NCBI RefSeq assembly: GCF_900100695.1
Contig: NZ_FNCF01000003.1
Location: forward strand, 248,001-312,000
Reading direction: 5' to 3'
Source: Klenkia brasiliensis
Lineage (GTDB): Bacteria; Actinomycetota; Actinomycetes; Mycobacteriales; Geodermatophilaceae
DNA length: 64,000 nt
Shown here: piece by piece, positions 61,810-64,000 of the stretch
Position numbering within the stretch: the first letter of the stretch is position 1
Layout of the letters: the number at the start of each line of letters is the position of its first letter
Notes under the pieces: model-generated
Told to the model about the DNA's origin: nothing
Database searches by the model: none
What the model saw: the letters and a program-made list of their open reading frames with translations, nothing else
Program-made: the position numbers and the translations under genes

Positions 61810-62211
61810 GTGACCTCATCTGACCTGCCCGCCGAGGGTCAGCGCGACGCGTCGGCTCCCACCGACACCGCCGATGCTCCCTTCGACGACGTGATCACCC
61901 TGTCGACGTCCACGGACGCCGACGGCGCGGTCACGGTGACGGTCGTCGGCGAGGTGGACACCTTCACCGCCCCCGTGCTGCGCGCCTCGCTGGACACCCA
62001 GCTGGAGCAGCAGCCCGAGGAGCTGGTCATCGACCTCTGCGGGGTCCAGTTCCTGGGCTCCGCCGGTCTCGCCGTGCTCGTCGAGACCCAGAAGTCGGCC
62101 CGGGCCCGCGAGGTGGGCCTGACCCTGGTCGCCTCCACCCGCGCGGTCACCCGGCCGCTGGAGGTCACCGGTCTGATCGACCTGTTCACCATCGTCGACG
62201 GCAACAGCTGA
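61810..62211 (+). CDS. STAS-domain anti-sigma factor antagonist
   Basis: 133 residues from GTG 61810 with GAGAGGAG upstream. STAS fold: VTVTVVGEVDTFTAPVLRASL, LVIDLCGVQFLGSAGLAVL. The phosphorylatable Ser is in FLGSAGL (near 80). It would free a sigma factor by binding an anti-sigma kinase (partner switching). An N-terminal Asp/Ala tail of ~25 residues is extra. A kinase-like gene lies ~1.1 kb away. Confidence 0.93.
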   Translation: MTSSDLPAEGQRDASAPTDTADAPFDDVITLSTSTDADGAVTVTVVGEVDTFTAPVLRASLDTQLEQQPEELVIDLCGVQFLGSAGLAVLVETQKSARAREVGLTLVASTRAVTRPLEVTGLIDLFTIVDGNS

Positions 62212-62227
62212 CCAGCTGGCCCGTTCC

Positions 62228-62269
62228 GCACGAGGACCCCGTCACCGCCCGGTGACGGGGTCCTCGTGC
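62228..62269. terminator. Strong bidirectional hairpin
   Basis: A perfect 20-bp stem (62228-62247 with 62250-62269), with 2 unpaired bases, lies between the convergent STAS and topoisomerase genes. Confidence 0.9.
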
Positions 62270-62277
62270 GTCCGGGG

Positions 62278-63285
62278 TCAGGCCGACAGCAGCCGGCACA
62301 CCCCGGCCTCCAGCACCCGCTGGCGCTCGCGGTCGTCGGCGGCACCCGCGGCCTCGGCGAGCGCGTCGGCGATGGTCTCGCCGTGCTCGAACCTGTCGAC
62401 CACCCGCGGGTCGACGTAGCTGGCCCGGCAGACCGCCGGCGTGTTGCCCAGCTGGTCCGACACCGCGCGGTAGGCCGCCCGCGCGGCCTTCGTGCGGCCC
62501 GTGCGGGACGTGGGCGGCGGGTCCTCCGCCAACAACACGGCCATGAGCACGGTCGCTGTCCAGGTGCGGAAGTCCTTCGCGGTGACCTCGGCGCCCGAGA
62601 CCTCCCGCAGGTAGGCGTTGACGTCGTCGCTGTGCACGTCGCGCCAGCTGCCGTCGGGGTTCTGCCAAGCCAGCAGCTCCTCCCCCGCGTCGTCCGGGCG
62701 CTCGAGCAGCTGCCGGACGGCGGTGGCGGTGGCGGGGTCGGTGATCTCGACCTCGCGCTGCTTGCTGCCCTTGGCCAGGTAGCAGAAGGCCACCGTGCGG
62801 CCGCGCACCTCGACGTGCTCCCGGCGCAGCGTCGCCAGGCCGTAGGTGCCGTTGTCCTCGGCGTACTGGTCGCTGCCCACCCGGAAGGCGCCGAGGTCCA
62901 GCAGCCGGACGGCGAGGGCCAGGGCGCGTTCGCGCGGCATCCCCCGCCGGCGCAGCGCCGCGGCCACCGCGTCGCGGACGTCGGGCAGCGTGTGGCTGAT
63001 CTCCAGCACCCGCTCGTGCTTGGCGGCGTCGCGCTGCACCCGCCACTGGTCGTGGTAGCGGTACTGCCGCCGACCCGCGGCGTCGGTGCCGGTGGCCTGG
63101 ATGTGGCCGTGCGGCCAGGGGCAGATCCACACGTCGCGCCAGGCGGGCGGGATGGCCAGGGCCTCGAGGCGGGCACGCCGCCCGTCCCGGATGAGGGCAC
63201 CGTCCTGGTCGTGGAACGCCCAGCCGCGACCGCGCGCCCGGCGGGTCCAGCCCGGGGCGTGCACGTCACTGCGCCGGAGCCTCAC
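62278..63285 (-). CDS. DNA topoisomerase IB
   Basis: 335 residues from GTG 63285. Pox-type topoisomerase fold: N-terminal WAFHDQDGALIRD, then catalytic KGSKQ (near 177), KDFRTWTATV (near 237) and the Tyr in CRASYVDPRV (near 287). It relaxes supercoils through a 3'-phosphotyrosine link. Bacterial TopIB is patchy but common in actinobacteria such as Geodermatophilaceae relatives. Confidence 0.93.
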   Translation of the reverse strand: MRLRRSDVHAPGWTRRARGRGWAFHDQDGALIRDGRRARLEALAIPPAWRDVWICPWPHGHIQATGTDAAGRRQYRYHDQWRVQRDAAKHERVLEISHTLPDVRDAVAAALRRRGMPRERALALAVRLLDLGAFRVGSDQYAEDNGTYGLATLRREHVEVRGRTVAFCYLAKGSKQREVEITDPATATAVRQLLERPDDAGEELLAWQNPDGSWRDVHSDDVNAYLREVSGAEVTAKDFRTWTATVLMAVLLAEDPPPTSRTGRTKAARAAYRAVSDQLGNTPAVCRASYVDPRVVDRFEHGETIADALAEAAGAADDRERQRVLEAGVCRLLSA

Positions 63286-63353
63286 CCCCGTCCTGGTGGG
63301 CAGCGGGCGCGGGCGGCAAACCTGCAGGCGGAACCGGATCGCCCGTTCGGGGG

Positions 63354-64000
63354 TCAGTCGTCGGCGAGCCGGACCCCGGCCCGGGCCAGCGCGGCGCGCG
63401 GCTGGGTGGCCGCCGAGACCACCCGCAGCGGCCAGCCGTTGGCCCGGCCGATCGCCGCGACCTCGGCCACCGCGGCGACCACCGCCGGCCCCAGGTGGTC
63501 GACGCCGTCCAGGTCGAGCTCGGCGCGCACCACCCCGCCCCGCGAGGCCTCCAGCAGCCGCAGCCGGACCCCGGCGGCCGCGTCGTCGGCCAGCGGGCCG
63601 GTCGCGCGCACGCACGGCACCGCCGCCGAGCGGTCGATGCGCAGCACGGCCAGCTCGTCGACCGACGCGGTGGCCCGCTCGGGGAGCGCCCGGGCGGGCA
63701 CCCGGAGGGTGACGGTGGTGCCGTCGGGGCGCCGGGAGATCTCCACGTCCTCGAGCAGCTGGTGCATGATCAGCAACCCGCGGCCGCGGTCACCGGGGTC
63801 GGCGTCCGGGGTGCGCCAGCCGCCGTGGTCGGCCACCACGGCGGTGACCCGGCCGGCCGGGTCCACCTCGACCCGCACCTCCATCGTGCCGCGGGCGCCC
63901 GGCGGGTAGGCGTGGTCGACCGCGTTGGCGCACGCCTCACCGACGGCGACCTGCAGGGCCCCGACGACGTCGGGGGTCACCTGGGCAGCCGACAGCCACC
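63354..64000 (-). CDS. HATPase/STAS regulator, C-terminal part (cut by window edge)
   Basis: The frame continues beyond 64000, so the true start lies outside. The visible ~215 residues hold an RsbW-like HATPase with N-box EACANAVDHAY and GRGLLIMHQLLE, followed by a second domain (about 120-208) that resembles STAS (AELDLDGVDHLGPAVVAAVAE). Such proteins often also bear PAS, GAF or SpoIIE phosphatase domains upstream. It is likely part of the partner-switching system with the STAS gene nearby. Confidence 0.8.
   Translation of the reverse strand, partial: WLSAAQVTPDVVGALQVAVGEACANAVDHAYPPGARGTMEVRVEVDPAGRVTAVVADHGGWRTPDADPGDRGRGLLIMHQLLEDVEISRRPDGTTVTLRVPARALPERATASVDELAVLRIDRSAAVPCVRATGPLADDAAAGVRLRLLEASRGGVVRAELDLDGVDHLGPAVVAAVAEVAAIGRANGWPLRVVSAATQPRAALARAGVRLADD

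Overview
The window is about 64 kb of very high-GC DNA with dense, short-spaced genes, many GTG starts and many 4-base start/stop overlaps. Together with split bacterial NHEJ genes, F420-type PPOX and PAC2 proteins, a DUF1490/P1B-ATPase pair and zinc-independent ribosomal protein paralogues, this points to an actinobacterial chromosome. The overall flavour resembles Geodermatophilaceae (Blastococcus, Geodermatophilus, Modestobacter); the family-level placement is inference. No rRNA, tRNA, phage, insertion sequence or CRISPR array was seen. Both edges cut a gene: a nucleoside deaminase on the left and an ATPase/STAS regulator on the right.

1-12 kb: a deaminase, a degenerate sigma-like membrane protein, a protein built of five tandem cold-shock domains, an LPG-synthase-type membrane protein, RNase J, an ECF sigma/zinc-finger anti-sigma pair whose own promoter matches that of the neighbouring CHRD-domain secreted protein, a class F sortase, pyridoxal kinase and an MFS carrier.

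12-20 kb is a metal, largely zinc, region: a two-gene permease (DUF318-type plus TIGR03943-type), a DUF1490 (PacL-like) metal-binding membrane protein translationally coupled to a CtpC-like P1B-ATPase, a GntR/YtrA regulator with its membrane partner and a perfect operator, then a perfect Zur-type box between rpmB2-rpsN2 (minus) and an Mrf/Rv0106-like COG0523 protein-rpmE2-rpmF2 (plus). All four ribosomal proteins lack the zinc-binding cysteine sets, so this is a zinc-starvation ribosome-remodelling locus.

20-44 kb: amidase and atypical SDR, a c-di-GMP GGDEF-EAL protein with an HDOD protein, a paired acyl-CoA dehydrogenase, YceI, DJ-1/PfpI, a muralytic-type secreted protein preceded by a c-di-AMP (ydaO-type) riboswitch, LCP cell-wall ligase, a YkgJ-like/pentapeptide protein, dienelactone hydrolase, an XRE-MurA fusion with a palindromic operator, a SatD-like regulator, PPOX oxidoreductase, AI-2E-family permease and PAC2 protein.

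44.6-56.8 kb is an accessory catabolic cluster: ABC importer (ATPase, permease, lipoprotein), amidohydrolase, Rieske oxygenase, NTF2-like protein, small barrel-like protein and aromatic-acid-type MFS in one direction, and aspartate-dehydrogenase-like, gamma-glutamyltransferase-like and VOC genes upstream in the same direction. A divergent FCD-type GntR regulator lies beside them. Copies of GGATGTTGTATCC sit at the promoters and probably mark its operators. The substrate is unknown, and this is the best candidate for an undescribed pathway here.

56.8-64 kb: methyltransferase, PurU, an NHEJ operon (Ku, separate ligase and polymerase modules), DUF1360 and DUF5709 proteins, an STAS anti-anti-sigma factor, topoisomerase IB and the C-terminus of an ATPase/STAS stress regulator.
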